A DNA stretch of 64,000 nt from assembly GCA_032718475.1 (NCBI GenBank), contig JAUCBJ010005978.1, positions 1 through 64,000 on the forward strand, read 5' to 3'. Below, piece by piece: positions 33,575-44,900 of this stretch. Both the position numbers and the translations under genes were made by a program. Positions within the stretch are counted from its first letter, which is position 1, and every line of letters starts with the position of its first letter. The DNA comes from Nemertoderma westbladi (taxonomy: Eukaryota > Xenacoelomorpha > Nemertodermatida > Nemertodermatidae). The notes beneath the pieces are model-generated. The model was not told the DNA's origin, did not search any database, and was given only the letters and a program-made list of their open reading frames with translations.

Positions 33575-36500
33575 GACATTGCTCAACGAACAGCAGCGGC
33601 TGATTTAGCGCAACGAAACGCAGCGGCCGAACTAGAGCGACAAACGGCAGCGGCCGAACTAGAGCGACAAACTGCGGAATTAGAGCGACAAACGGCAGCG
33701 GCGGAATTAGAACGAGAACGGTTAGTTTCAGAAGCGCGGGCCGAAATGAAAACACGGCAAATAAAAGCTCAATCCGTTATACGACAAGCGGAGTTTGAGG
33801 CGCAACGACAACAAACGGAACAAAGAGAGAAGACAGCTAAACTTCGTCTCGAACTCGAGAAGAAGGCGAGAGAATTAGCCAACGCCAAGGAAGATCTGGA
33901 TCTACAAGCCCGTGATCGATCGATGAGATCTCGAGACGGACATGACTTGGACCAGATAGAGGTAAGACATCGCCAAATTCAGGAACGGAAGAAGGAAGGA
34001 AGCGTAGGAGCACCCGGACGGGAACGACAATTAGTAAAGGACTTGTGTCAACGATTCCCACAGGTAACTCATATGTTTGCACCGGTTACGACTAAGGAAC
34101 CTGTTTCGATTGCTGGTAGCAGTGATATCTCTCCTATCCATGGTGTGACGGAACACAGGTTTGTTATTCCGGACAAGTTTACACCGCCAAGAGCAACGTC
34201 GTCGCCTATTCCGAAAGTCAAGGTAAGTAACCCGCCGATTACGGATCGTAGTAGTTTGTTGACTGGACCTGCACTACTGACGACTAAACAGGTGAGTCCA
34301 CCGTCGACACCTAAACCCGTTACACACTACGCTTACCCAATGACGTTTCGACCCACAAGGCCAGTTGTTTCAAATGCTGTCATTCGTCCACCGGTTCAGT
34401 TTACATCGCAATCTACGACTTTGAGGAAGACTTGTGAGCCTACCGAACAACGGAGATCAGTGGATACGCGACAGTTCAATCAGTTTACATCGCAATCTAC
34501 GACTTCGAGGAAGACTTGTGAGCCTACCGAACAACGGAGATCAGTGGATACGCGACAGTTCAATCAGTTTACATCGCAATCTACGACTTCGAGGAAGACT
34601 TGTGAGCCTACCGAACAACGGAGAACAGTGGATGATGTTCCGAAACGAAACGTTAGAATTCGTACGACGCAACGGATGCGAGCACGTCGACCTCCATATC
34701 CAGATGATAGTAGTACTTCGAGCGAATCGGATTACCCGAAACGCGAGGTATTTAGAACAGGGGCGGCCGATGAATATAAACGCGAGCGTTCAGACAACTC
34801 CTTTGCAGACAATCCTCCACAGAATACACCAACACAGAAGGCGTTACAACCAACGAACGCAATTAGTACACAACAGTTCGCCGACATCCTGCGACCAGTT
34901 GTTAACAAGTTGGCTCAGATCGAGGAACGTCTGGAGGAAGGTTACACCGACAGTTCGAGAAATTCCGAATTCGAACACAATAGACACCCGAAGGAACCAC
35001 AAAGACCGGTACCTTCAAAACATACATCGTATCAGGGAAAAGCGCCAAGAAGGGAGAACATCAACCTGGTTACCAACCAAGGATGCGAAACTCTGAACGT
35101 TGCCGAGGAGATAGCGAAATTCGCAGCCAGACAGGGATTGCCGGTACAACAACCACCGAAGTTTTCCGGTAGCTCAAAACACTGGCATACTTTCGTAGAC
35201 TATATCGAATCCCAGATCGCCGTGTGCGCCTTTACATCACGGGAGAAGTTCAATTACCTGCTTCAAACGTTGTCAGGAGAACCTAAACGTTTGGCGGAGA
35301 CCTTCGTCGGTGTACCGGACGCCTTTGAACTAGCGTACGATCGTTTAACTTCGATATACGGAGGTACAGTTAGTATGGCCAGGTCAGTAATAGAGGAACT
35401 CTGTAAGGGAGGGGCTATCACTAAACCCGTCGACTTATTAAAACTAGCTGACGAGATAAGGAACGCTATCACTACTTTAAGATCCATTGGACAACTTGAT
35501 TACGGGAATACCCCTACAGTCCTATTAAAGATCATAGGACGACTCCACCATCGACTTCGTCGGGAGTGGAGAAAGGTCGAATACCAGCGAGAAGAGCGGG
35601 GTGGATTCTTAAAACTAGAGGATGTGTACCTTTTAATATCCAGGGAGGCAGTAGTAGAAACTAGATCTAACTACACTGACCAGCACATCGTGGCAGAAGG
35701 AATCACATTGCCATTCTCCAACCGACAAAAACCCCAGACAACATCCACCAAGACGGCCACTTACACCACATCGACGGAAACCCGACAATTCTCAGACGGA
35801 AGTAGGGTATCTGCGCCCATTGGGACAAAACAGACGAGACAACAACTCAGTACCGACTTCAGCGGCTGCCAATACTGCGAGCATTTAGGCAAGCGGTATA
35901 TCGGTCACAAGTTACGAGGTTGTCGACAATTTCGCGAGTTGAACTCAGAAGAACGACGGCTGCAAATACGGCCATTGGACTCTTGTTGGCGGTGTACGCG
36001 ACACGGACACGTCCGTAAAGATTGCCCAAATACCGACACTTGTCCATCCTGTGGACGCAACCACGACGGTCTGCTCCACACAGACAGCCACACGCCGACA
36101 AAACGCTTCGCCAGAGAACACCCGGAAGCAGCAGCGAGATGTGATGCGGCCTACAGGAAACGAGAATCGAAAACGACTCCAACCTTCATGACCCATATTG
36201 AGGATTGCTTCTCAGAACAATCCGGATCGTCGGACGAAGAGTTAGAAGACGACGAAGAATATTCCAATGGAGACGAACAACCGTCGATCGCGCTTCTGAC
36301 TACTGACCAACTGAAGGGATTCAGTGTAATTCCGATTAAGATTACTGGCACAAAGGGGAGCAAGAGAATCTACGCGATTCTAGATTCAGCCTCATCTCAT
36401 AGCTACGTGGATGAAAAGATAGCTGACGTAGTGACGGATCTTAAACAAGGTAAGCGCGTCAGTTATACCGTAAGTAGTATGCACGGACAGCGTGCAATAC

Positions 36501-39500
36501 CAGTGACACGAGTTAAGTTGGACTTAGACTCTCTTCTTCCAAAATCGCAACACAGCGAGAGGGAGAGGTCTTTGTTACCCTTTAAAGATCTAACCTTTGC
36601 GGCCACGAAGGACTTTAGTAACCTACTAGGTCCAGTGCCGGAACAATCTCTAGAGGACCGTAAGTATTTCAGACACCTTGGTGTACCCGAATGTCCTGTC
36701 AATTATAGATCGGTAGCAATGCTGATCGGGACGGACCAATTCAACCTACATCAGGTGTGGGAAACCAGACCATCGGCAGTTGTAGCGGGAAACGCATACG
36801 CCTGCAGAACGCCGATAGGGTGGTATACTCGAGCGCCTGTGCGCACACTAGACGTAAGTGACGAGGAAGACGATGTACAGAGTACATGTAGTTTATTAAC
36901 TACAAATTCAATTCATTCCTTTTCACACGACGTGAACCATACTACGCTACAGTCGACAAAACATGACAGACTTGTAACTAGTATGATAAGTCACAAGGAG
37001 CAGCTAACCCACCAGGTGAGTTTAGAACTTGGGGAGAAGACGAGTCAGCTAGAGATTCCATCGACGACAGATGATAGGCTTGCGAGTCTACCTACCCCAA
37101 TAACCTCAACAATACCCGTCGATATCGATGATGACGCGTTGAGAAATCATCAAATGGAACAAGCCGCACTGGACAAAGAATTAACGGAGAAGACTATCAG
37201 GTGGTTAGAACAAGATACAGCTGAACCTGGTAGCTACGAACCTTGTATGTCGGAACAGGAGAAACAATCTCTGAAGATCATGGAAGATACTATCCACCAG
37301 ACGAAAGACGGACATTATGAGGTGGGGATGTTATGGCGTAGCCAAAGTCCTAAACTTATAAACAACTACCCACTGGCTTTAAGACGTCTACACTCAATAC
37401 GGCAACGTCTATTAAAGAACGAGAAAGCCCATCTGCAGTACAACACTCAGATGGAAACGTATTTGACTAAGGGATACGCTATCCGAATGACTAACCCAGA
37501 GATGGTGACTAACCAGACATACTACCTGCCACATCACTATGTGAGACACCCCGACAAACCAGATAAAGTACGCGTAGTCAATGATTGTGCGGCTCTATTT
37601 GAGGGAATGTCCCTCAATAGTGAGTTGATAGATGGACCAAACATGAATAATTATCTTATGGGGGTGATTATGCGCTTCCGTCAGCGTCAAGTAGCCTTTA
37701 CTTGCGACGTTGAAGCGATGTTTCACCAAGTGAAAGCGTTAGAGCGAGACAGAGACAGTTTGCGGTTCCTCTGGTATCCGAAAGGAGACTTAAGTCTACC
37801 ACCAGCGACTTACCAAATGCAAGTTCGCGTTTTCGGTGCCAGAGACAGCCCAAATTGCACGATGTACGCCCTAAAGCAGGCCACTAGGCATCAGAAACAC
37901 CTGTATGACCCAGAGATAATTAGGATTGTGGAGCGTGACTTTTACGTTGACGACGGTTTACAGAGTTGCGACACAGTAGAACGTGCTACAACAGTAGCAC
38001 ATCAATTACGGGACTGCTTAGCGGGCGGAGGTTTTAACCTCACCAAATTCGCCTCAAACAGTGCCGAATTAGTAGACTCATTCGGAACGACTGAGCGTGG
38101 AGGTGGTGACATAGACCTAGAGTTCGAACCACTACCGACGACTAAGGTGTTGGGGCTCTTTTGGGACCCAAACACAGACAACTTTCGAGTGAAAGTGAGA
38201 CTGGACAGTCAAGAGAACACACTGACAAAGAGATCATGCTTGTCAAAGTTGAGCCGATTGTTCGATCCGTTAGGATTCATCAGTCCAGTGATACTGCAAG
38301 CCCGCATTTATATGCGCAGTATATGGAAGGATGGACTAACATGGGACGAGCCGATCTCATCAGACCAAGTGGACTTATGGAAGACCTGGGAGGCGGAATT
38401 ATCTTCGCTAGAGGATTATTCCATACCCAGGGTTTACTTTCCATTACAAAGTACATTTCCTGACAACTTGGAACTACACTGTTTTTCTGACGCCAGTGAC
38501 AACGGTTTTGGTGTGGCAGCGTACTTGCGCAGACAAGTAGACTCAGACGAATTCGCTGTTTCGCTCATTACTTCTAAGGCAAAAACAATGCCTACTAAGT
38601 ATATGACGACACCACGAGCTGAGCTACAAGCCGCAACCCTGTCAACCACCATCGTGAACCTCATACAGACAGAACTACAGTCGAGTTTACAGATATTTTA
38701 TTGGACTGACGCGACGTTGGTTTTATTTTACATAAACAACGACACACTCGAATTCAAGACATTCGTAGCTAACCGTCGCGCGGAAATTCTAGACCGTTCA
38801 ATAAAAGAGGATTGGCGACATTGTCCCGGACCACAAAACCCAGCTGATATTGCGTCGCGAGGAATGATGCCTGAGGAATTCTGTAAACCGGAGAACAAAG
38901 AATTTTGGCAACACGGATCCCAATTCTTGCAGAAATCGACACAAGATTGGCCTCCGTTATACGACAACAAATCTAACACTATCCCTAAGGACGCCGAAAT
39001 CAAGAAACCAAAAAAGGGGAAGACAAAGAAAAAGACGACGTCGGCAAAACTCAAGAAAAAACCGAAGGCGAAATGGAAAGATATAACTTCAAAGGTCAAG
39101 AGAGGAAGACTTGCGAGCCTTTCTACACCAGACATATCGCCAGACGGTCAACCAGACATTTTACCAGACACTAGTGACATACTGACAAATAGTAAAGCCG
39201 CAGTTTCTCTATTGGAGCGGCCTTCTATTGACAAACAACCAAATACGTTACCAGACGTATCGCCAGACACATTACTAGACAGTCGACTAGACATTTTGTC
39301 AGAAACATCACAAAATGTTCTACCGGACATTAGTAATGTATCGACTAACAATAAAGCCGCAGTTTCCCTATTGGAGCGGCCTTGTATTGACAAACTACCA
39401 ATTTTGACACACTTGAGCAACCATAAGCATGGTGAAACTTCATGTATTACAGATGTGGGTAGTACCTACGCTAATGTAAATACAGGTGTTACTTTGCGCT

Positions 39501-41299
39501 CAAGAGACATACCGAACTTGCAACCTATGGTGAAACCTGGGATTAATATCGGCAGAAAAATAAGTTTACCGAAACCCACTGATCCCATAGAGTTCAAACC
39601 ACCATTAACGATCGACTTACAAAGTACCGACAATCAAGGTAAGAAGACGAAGAAGGACAAATTACTTGTAGACCCGGACGGATCAACAGTCAACAAGGGA
39701 ATACTTACCGGCGGACCCGTGGGCCCTTCTAGTAAATCAAAACCTTCCAAGTTCTCCATTGACTTACCTGATGACGTCACAAATACTTACGTCGACCATA
39801 TTGTAAACCTAACAGATTCTTGGTCAAACGCTTGCCGAAAATTAGCGTGGATTGTACGTTTTGTACAATACGTAAAAGGCAAACGAGACTTTACACGTCG
39901 ACTTACATTGGCTGAGATTGACAGGTGTGAGATTAAATTAATTCGCCATTATCAACTGCGATATTTCGCGCGCGAATTCACATCCATAAATCAAGGTCAA
40001 CCAATCAAGTCGTCACCAATACTGAGTTGGAGTCCGATTATTTATAATGGCTTAATTTGTCATAAATCTCGGCTTCAAAACATTGACTTTAACACAAACT
40101 TTAGGTACCCAATAATAATACCGCAACACCACGAACTACAACGTGCAATGATACTGGACGCACATTTACATCTGAAACACGCTGGAAGACACCACTGTCT
40201 TTCCTACTTACGTACTAGATTTGTATTGATTAGACCCAGTAAAGCGTTAAGTTCAGTGACACGTACGTGTATTATTTGTAAAAAGGTACACTCTAGAATA
40301 GGTACCCAAGAAATGAGTGAACTACCACAAGCACGACTTCAAGCATTCAGACCACCTTTTACAGAGACTGGAATTGATTGCTTTGGTCCCATACATACGA
40401 AACGTGGACGTATACTAGTAAAACGCTGGGGACTGATTTTCACATGTATGTCCAGTAGGGCAGTTCAAATTGAACGTGTGATGGATCTTTCCACCAACGC
40501 GTTTACACTAGCACTGCGGCGATTTATCGCTAGACGCGGACTAGTAAAATGCTTGTACTCAGACCAAGGGACAAACTTTGTTGGTGCTCGGAATGAGATT
40601 GCTAGAGCCTTTAAGAAATTAGATCACGATCAAATCTCGAACGAACTACAACCTCACAAGATTGTTTGGAAGTTTAATCCTCCAGATAGTCCATGGAGAG
40701 GCGGAGTCTGGGAGAGATTGATTAGATCTATCAAAACGGCAATGGCAAAGGTCATTCCAGTAAACCACATACTGACAGACGACCAACTGACAACATTGTT
40801 TGTTGAAATCGAGGCAATACTAAATACTAGACCAATAGTATTAGTACCCGATGACAAACAATCTCAGTTCGCTTTGACACCGGCACACCTGCTAATGCAG
40901 GCACCGACCACTTTGACGCCGATTTCTATTCCAATAGAAAGCGACAGCTACGGTAGAAAAGCGTGGAAAATCACGCAACTACTAGCTAACAAATTCTGGG
41001 AAATATGGCAAAACCATTATTTGCCCTCTATTTCTGCCAGAACAAACTGGTACAATAACACCCGCGCATTAAAGCCGGGAGATCACGTGCTGTTAGCGGA
41101 AGTGAATCTAAAAAGACGCTTCTGGATAACAGGTGTAATTTTAGCCACACATCCATCTATGGATGGAGTGACAAGGACTGTGACGGTACGAACAATTGAC
41201 GGTCGTACAGTAGACAGACCGACTCAACGTCTCGTACTCCTTGAAGAGACTCGTAACGAGTCTGGAGACTACAAATCTCCACCTAATACTAGTAAATAA
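33575..41299 (+). CDS. Bel-II gag-pol ORF2: nucleocapsid, protease, RT, RNase H, integrase
   Basis: Open from 33575; first Met at 33746 (2517 codons). From that Met: coiled coil (1-80), an 84-bp repeat region (about 218-295), a Bel/Pao Gag-like domain (FSGSSKHWHTFVDY, 470-640), zinc knuckle CWRCTRHGHVRKDC (about 747), protease AILDSASS (about 878), RT with RVVNDCAALFEG, DVEAMFHQVKALERDRDSLRF and FYVDDGL (active site about 1400), RNase H-like LHCFSDASDNG and PRAELQAA, a Lys/Pro-Asp-rich linker (1750-1890), and the integrase core GIDCFG, SDQGTNFVGA, WRGGVWERLIRSIK. No internal stop or frameshift. The protease has DSA rather than the usual DSG/DTG. The missing ATG before 33746 suggests translation by frameshift from ORF1. 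Confidence 0.92.
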   Translation, partial: DIAQRTAAADLAQRNAAAELERQTAAAELERQTAELERQTAAAELERERLVSEARAEMKTRQIKAQSVIRQAEFEAQRQQTEQREKTAKLRLELEKKARELANAKEDLDLQARDRSMRSRDGHDLDQIEVRHRQIQERKKEGSVGAPGRERQLVKDLCQRFPQVTHMFAPVTTKEPVSIAGSSDISPIHGVTEHRFVIPDKFTPPRATSSPIPKVKVSNPPITDRSSLLTGPALLTTKQVSPPSTPKPVTHYAYPMTFRPTRPVVSNAVIRPPVQFTSQSTTLRKTCEPTEQRRSVDTRQFNQFTSQSTTSRKTCEPTEQRRSVDTRQFNQFTSQSTTSRKTCEPTEQRRTVDDVPKRNVRIRTTQRMRARRPPYPDDSSTSSESDYPKREVFRTGAADEYKRERSDNSFADNPPQNTPTQKALQPTNAISTQQFADILRPVVNKLAQIEERLEEGYTDSSRNSEFEHNRHPKEPQRPVPSKHTSYQGKAPRRENINLVTNQGCETLNVAEEIAKFAARQGLPVQQPPKFSGSSKHWHTFVDYIESQIAVCAFTSREKFNYLLQTLSGEPKRLAETFVGVPDAFELAYDRLTSIYGGTVSMARSVIEELCKGGAITKPVDLLKLADEIRNAITTLRSIGQLDYGNTPTVLLKIIGRLHHRLRREWRKVEYQREERGGFLKLEDVYLLISREAVVETRSNYTDQHIVAEGITLPFSNRQKPQTTSTKTATYTTSTETRQFSDGSRVSAPIGTKQTRQQLSTDFSGCQYCEHLGKRYIGHKLRGCRQFRELNSEERRLQIRPLDSCWRCTRHGHVRKDCPNTDTCPSCGRNHDGLLHTDSHTPTKRFAREHPEAAARCDAAYRKRESKTTPTFMTHIEDCFSEQSGSSDEELEDDEEYSNGDEQPSIALLTTDQLKGFSVIPIKITGTKGSKRIYAILDSASSHSYVDEKIADVVTDLKQGKRVSYTVSSMHGQRAIPVTRVKLDLDSLLPKSQHSERERSLLPFKDLTFAATKDFSNLLGPVPEQSLEDRKYFRHLGVPECPVNYRSVAMLIGTDQFNLHQVWETRPSAVVAGNAYACRTPIGWYTRAPVRTLDVSDEEDDVQSTCSLLTTNSIHSFSHDVNHTTLQSTKHDRLVTSMISHKEQLTHQVSLELGEKTSQLEIPSTTDDRLASLPTPITSTIPVDIDDDALRNHQMEQAALDKELTEKTIRWLEQDTAEPGSYEPCMSEQEKQSLKIMEDTIHQTKDGHYEVGMLWRSQSPKLINNYPLALRRLHSIRQRLLKNEKAHLQYNTQMETYLTKGYAIRMTNPEMVTNQTYYLPHHYVRHPDKPDKVRVVNDCAALFEGMSLNSELIDGPNMNNYLMGVIMRFRQRQVAFTCDVEAMFHQVKALERDRDSLRFLWYPKGDLSLPPATYQMQVRVFGARDSPNCTMYALKQATRHQKHLYDPEIIRIVERDFYVDDGLQSCDTVERATTVAHQLRDCLAGGGFNLTKFASNSAELVDSFGTTERGGGDIDLEFEPLPTTKVLGLFWDPNTDNFRVKVRLDSQENTLTKRSCLSKLSRLFDPLGFISPVILQARIYMRSIWKDGLTWDEPISSDQVDLWKTWEAELSSLEDYSIPRVYFPLQSTFPDNLELHCFSDASDNGFGVAAYLRRQVDSDEFAVSLITSKAKTMPTKYMTTPRAELQAATLSTTIVNLIQTELQSSLQIFYWTDATLVLFYINNDTLEFKTFVANRRAEILDRSIKEDWRHCPGPQNPADIASRGMMPEEFCKPENKEFWQHGSQFLQKSTQDWPPLYDNKSNTIPKDAEIKKPKKGKTKKKTTSAKLKKKPKAKWKDITSKVKRGRLASLSTPDISPDGQPDILPDTSDILTNSKAAVSLLERPSIDKQPNTLPDVSPDTLLDSRLDILSETSQNVLPDISNVSTNNKAAVSLLERPCIDKLPILTHLSNHKHGETSCITDVGSTYANVNTGVTLRSRDIPNLQPMVKPGINIGRKISLPKPTDPIEFKPPLTIDLQSTDNQGKKTKKDKLLVDPDGSTVNKGILTGGPVGPSSKSKPSKFSIDLPDDVTNTYVDHIVNLTDSWSNACRKLAWIVRFVQYVKGKRDFTRRLTLAEIDRCEIKLIRHYQLRYFAREFTSINQGQPIKSSPILSWSPIIYNGLICHKSRLQNIDFNTNFRYPIIIPQHHELQRAMILDAHLHLKHAGRHHCLSYLRTRFVLIRPSKALSSVTRTCIICKKVHSRIGTQEMSELPQARLQAFRPPFTETGIDCFGPIHTKRGRILVKRWGLIFTCMSSRAVQIERVMDLSTNAFTLALRRFIARRGLVKCLYSDQGTNFVGARNEIARAFKKLDHDQISNELQPHKIVWKFNPPDSPWRGGVWERLIRSIKTAMAKVIPVNHILTDDQLTTLFVEIEAILNTRPIVLVPDDKQSQFALTPAHLLMQAPTTLTPISIPIESDSYGRKAWKITQLLANKFWEIWQNHYLPSISARTNWYNNTRALKPGDHVLLAEVNLKRRFWITGVILATHPSMDGVTRTVTVRTIDGRTVDRPTQRLVLLEETRNESGDYKSPPNTSK
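34397..34648 (+). repeat. 84-bp in-frame tandem repeat in Bel-II ORF2 (3 units)
   Basis: Units start at 34397, 34481 and 34565 (cagtttacatcgcaatctac). Each encodes 28 residues beginning QFTSQSTT and carries the GGAAGACTTGTGAGCCT motif. Near-identity of the units points to recent expansion. Confidence 0.95.
39112..39410 (+). repeat. 159-bp in-frame duplication in the RNase H-integrase linker
   Basis: aaagccgcagtttctctatt recurs at 39194 and 39353, 53 codons apart, with Pro-Asp-rich sequence between. Each unit contains ggagcgg, the string used as the polypurine tract at the 3' LTR. Encodes a low-complexity linker. Confidence 0.85.
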
Positions 41300-41958
41300 T
41301 TAGGAGTTTACAAATAGATTTCCACGTACCTGTACACTGTAGTAAGGACAGCGGTAGAATTCCATTGTCTTTATATGTGAACATTGAGGGTAGTACCCTT
41401 ATGTGTCACATAGGAGCGGGATTTGTAGGTATAAGAAATGGAATTCTACTTGGAACTCACAATATTGAGACATTTTCGAAATTTTAGACAATCCATTTGG
41501 ATTTGAAAAATTTTTAAAATTTTCTCCAGTGAATAGATTTCAGGGTACAGTCGGGTGGAACTTAAAATTAGAGAAACAAGAGAGGAAGACTTGCGAGCCT
41601 TTCTTAAAATTTTAATTAAATTTTACACGGTCTTGTTTCAATAAGTTACGTCAAAATAGACTCCCCTATATTTATTACTAATTCTTGACTGCTTATTTTC
41701 TGATAATAGTTTGGGATCAAAACGTGAGTATTTTAGACTCACAGCCAGTTTAGCCCAAATTCGTTTTTATTTCGGCAAAAAATTTTAGATAAGAAGCAGC
41801 GTGTCATTAAAGAAACCCTAGATCTTAGGCTATGGGTAGGAGGTTAGAGCGTTGTCGAGCCCAAAGGGCAGACGAAACTCTCACGTCTCCTCACAACTAA
41901 CTACAAACTCTGTTGTATTCCCTCTAGTAGTAATGATTATGTAACTACACCCCTAATT
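41300..41958 (+). other. Bel-II pol-ORF3 spacer with hairpin and splice-acceptor-like site
   Basis: 659 bp between the pol stop and the ORF3 ATG. It holds a nested inverted repeat at 41354-41449, one copy of the dispersed motif (41584-41603) and, 35 bp before the ORF3 ATG, tgttgtattccctctag (41910-41926), a good splice-acceptor pattern. With the donor-like site at 30464 this would give a spliced ORF3 mRNA, as for env in retroviruses. This is inference. Confidence 0.55.
41354..41449 (+). promoter_or_regulatory. Nested hairpin in the pol-ORF3 spacer
   Basis: The outer arms gtagaattccatt (41354-41366) and aatggaattctac (41437-41449) are perfectly complementary over 13 bp. Inner arms tatgtga (41374-41380) and tcacata (41406-41412) enclose gggtagtaccc (41388-41398). 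The descending side includes ggagcgg (41413-41419), the same core as the polypurine tract. A candidate RNA structure or internal priming site. Confidence 0.6.
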
Positions 41959-44900
41959 ATGGAGAAAGGGATACAAGGAGAGCCGAGATGGGGATATGAT
42001 ATCCAAGAGGAGGCAGCAGCGCCATTCGAAAGATTTGGAGCCAAGGATTACACTATATTCGGTATAAAAGAATTATCGGAAAGTACAGCGAAACTCGCGA
42101 GAACTAAATATGACTCGAATGTATTAAAGAGAAGGCAAAACGCATTAAACGAAAGACCCGAAAGTTTGCGCCAAACCTTCAATGAACTTTACCCGTACGA
42201 CGCTTTGTGTGATACGGGAGACATTAGCGAAGACCCCGATACTGAAATTAGTCGTTTGTATCATACCATGCAATACCTAAAGGCGCACGAACCTATGCCC
42301 GCGGTACGCGATGAATTCGATGGAATGCATCTTTACAGACGAACTCGAGGGGACGATAGAGAAACCAAGGAAGCATTTTCAGTTTATAAACTTTATTATC
42401 AATGCGGTTCTTGTATGCGCGAACAACGAAATGCGATTCCGATGCGTTTGAATAAGGAAAATCCCGAACCGATATTGGCGAGGTGTTCGAACCATCAACA
42501 ACTACGCTACCAGGAAGGAGGGTATCCTTTATCGAATCCATATCATTCATTTGCTATGACCGGACCAAAGGCGGGAGAAACTGTCATTTACCCACCTAAG
42601 GTTGTTGAACCCGATGTATTTGAACTTACGCTGGACGAGGCAAATCAGTCAACCCGCGAAAAGAAAGAAGCTCTTAGCCTATACAGAGCCTACAAGGCTT
42701 TCGAGAAAGGTGAGATGGAAGAATGGGGTGGAAGACTCGCGAGCCTACCTTGCCATTGGACGTCACACGATCAAACTTCAGCTAAGGAGATGACACCGGA
42801 AGTTTTCGAGAGCATAAACTTTGCTCAAAACGTTATTCAGAGACTACAGATTGCATCCCCGGAGAGGCCAAGAGAAATGCAACCGTATAGTACTTCAACT
42901 ACGAAACCATTGAGTACGACACTCAACTTTCCTATTAGTATACCAGTCCGACAGGATACGACGTACGAAATACCCATCGTGGATCATCCAGAAATCATTT
43001 CAAACTTGGAGTTTCTTCCTGCAGTTGTTTTCAGCGATATGAGTAAGATATATGATTTACGTAGACATATTACTCAAAAGGTCGTGTACAACGTTCCACC
43101 TCATATTCAAGATTTCAAGGAACTGGATAGAGCTGGTGCCGATATAGCTCCGAGTAATCTGAAAGGATATCTAACCAAGACGATTCGTTTATGGATTGGA
43201 ACCGGAACCTTCGAGTCGGATACAGATATTGCCGCGGATTGGCGAGGTAAGGTTATTCGTTTCGATGATGATAAGGATATAGAGAAGATTTGGCAACCTT
43301 CGGAAGAATTGTTGGATGAATGGAATAGGACGTTTAGATCGTTTCAGGAAATCGGTTACATGTTTTACGATAACGAGGGCGGCAGTCATCAGCAGAGTTT
43401 GACTTCTAAGACTATACAGATTAGAGCGGCGGACGGAGTCCTGCACGTTTTCAGTAGACAGAGGAGCGACAAACGAATGCCGATACCTCCAGCGAATACA
43501 AAGCGACACCATCTTATCACCGACATAGTAAAGAAGATGGACCAAGCTTGTAATATTGACGCTAGAATGCTACCGAAGATGGTAAGAAACATGATTTTAG
43601 ATAAAACTGTTGTAAAGATTGGATCAGGAGTAAGGGAGGATTTAATTAGCGACTTCGCCGGCATGACGGACAGCGATGACCGACTACCGACACCATACGT
43701 CGACACTCGACCTCTTATTCTGTGGTCTATAGAACAGGGATATTTTCGTGAGTATAATACTCAGAAGACTGGAACTGGATACATTTCCTACCTGTTATTC
43801 AATTGGGATTATAAGGAAGGTAAGAGAAACAAGTATATTGAAACTTATGGAGAAGGTGATACTCCAGATATGAGTGAGTTTGAATCACAGCTTAAATGGA
43901 GAGGATGCGTGTATTGGGCTATTACGTCACCTCCAAGAGCGGTCTTACAATATTATTTAGCAATAGAGTCGTCAGTGAATGTTTGCCTAATCGCCGACAT
44001 TGTGTCTCGGACTCTCAAAAGACATCCACTTTGTCTCGGAGAAGATCATACGTTCTACATGGAAGGGAGAATTCGTACCGACGTGTTTAGACGATTCCTT
44101 GAACCCTTCTACAACTCCGACGCTCAGTGTAATGCCTTTACTCGAGCAGGATTTAGCATATTTCGAGACGTGTATCTTCGCTGTGCGGGATCTCTTATCG
44201 AAAGACCATCTATGTTTACATTGTTACCCTATGAAGGAGAACGTATCGTGGAGATTACGGATGAATCACGGCAGACGCGCGCGCCTATCGGTCACCTTGG
44301 TGATGAATTCAAAGTAACTACTACGATCGCCGACGATCCTTTAGAGGAACTTCTTGAGATAGAAAGGAACCTCCCGAAGAAATCTCAGACGGAGATTCGA
44401 CAACTTGAAGCAACAGATGCTATAGTTTGTATACAACCTTCAGAAACCTACCAACCCATAGACCCAGATGATTACGATTATAGTATGGGAGGAAGCGCTC
44501 GACCGATTGGAGATCTTATATACGAACGAGTGTGGTACCCTGCTAATACGATGTGTAGTAAATGTGGCGTCGCTGGACATCATATGGCAAAGTGCAGTGG
44601 AAAGCACATTACTACGACTCAGCTAATCTGTGGATGGTGTGGGGATCAAGGGTCTCATACCTTTTATACTTGCTGGAGATTTATGGCTCAATGTACTTAC
44701 TGCAATATAAAAGGACATCGAGCATCTGAATGCCAACTAAGAGACATACCTTATGAACACGAATCTGTAAAACTCGTGAGGAAGTTATTTGATGAGTGGG
44801 AAGATTTAGCCGACGAACATGTATCAGCACAAAGAAGACGGTTTCCGATGAGAGCGCATCTCGGATTTTGGGCGGTAAATCCTCAAACGATGATGTCGGA

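Noticed and set aside
34434-35096. 220-codon overlapping frame in Bel-II ORF2
   Set aside because: A shadow of the 84-bp in-frame repeat and flanks; the main frame has the conserved domains.
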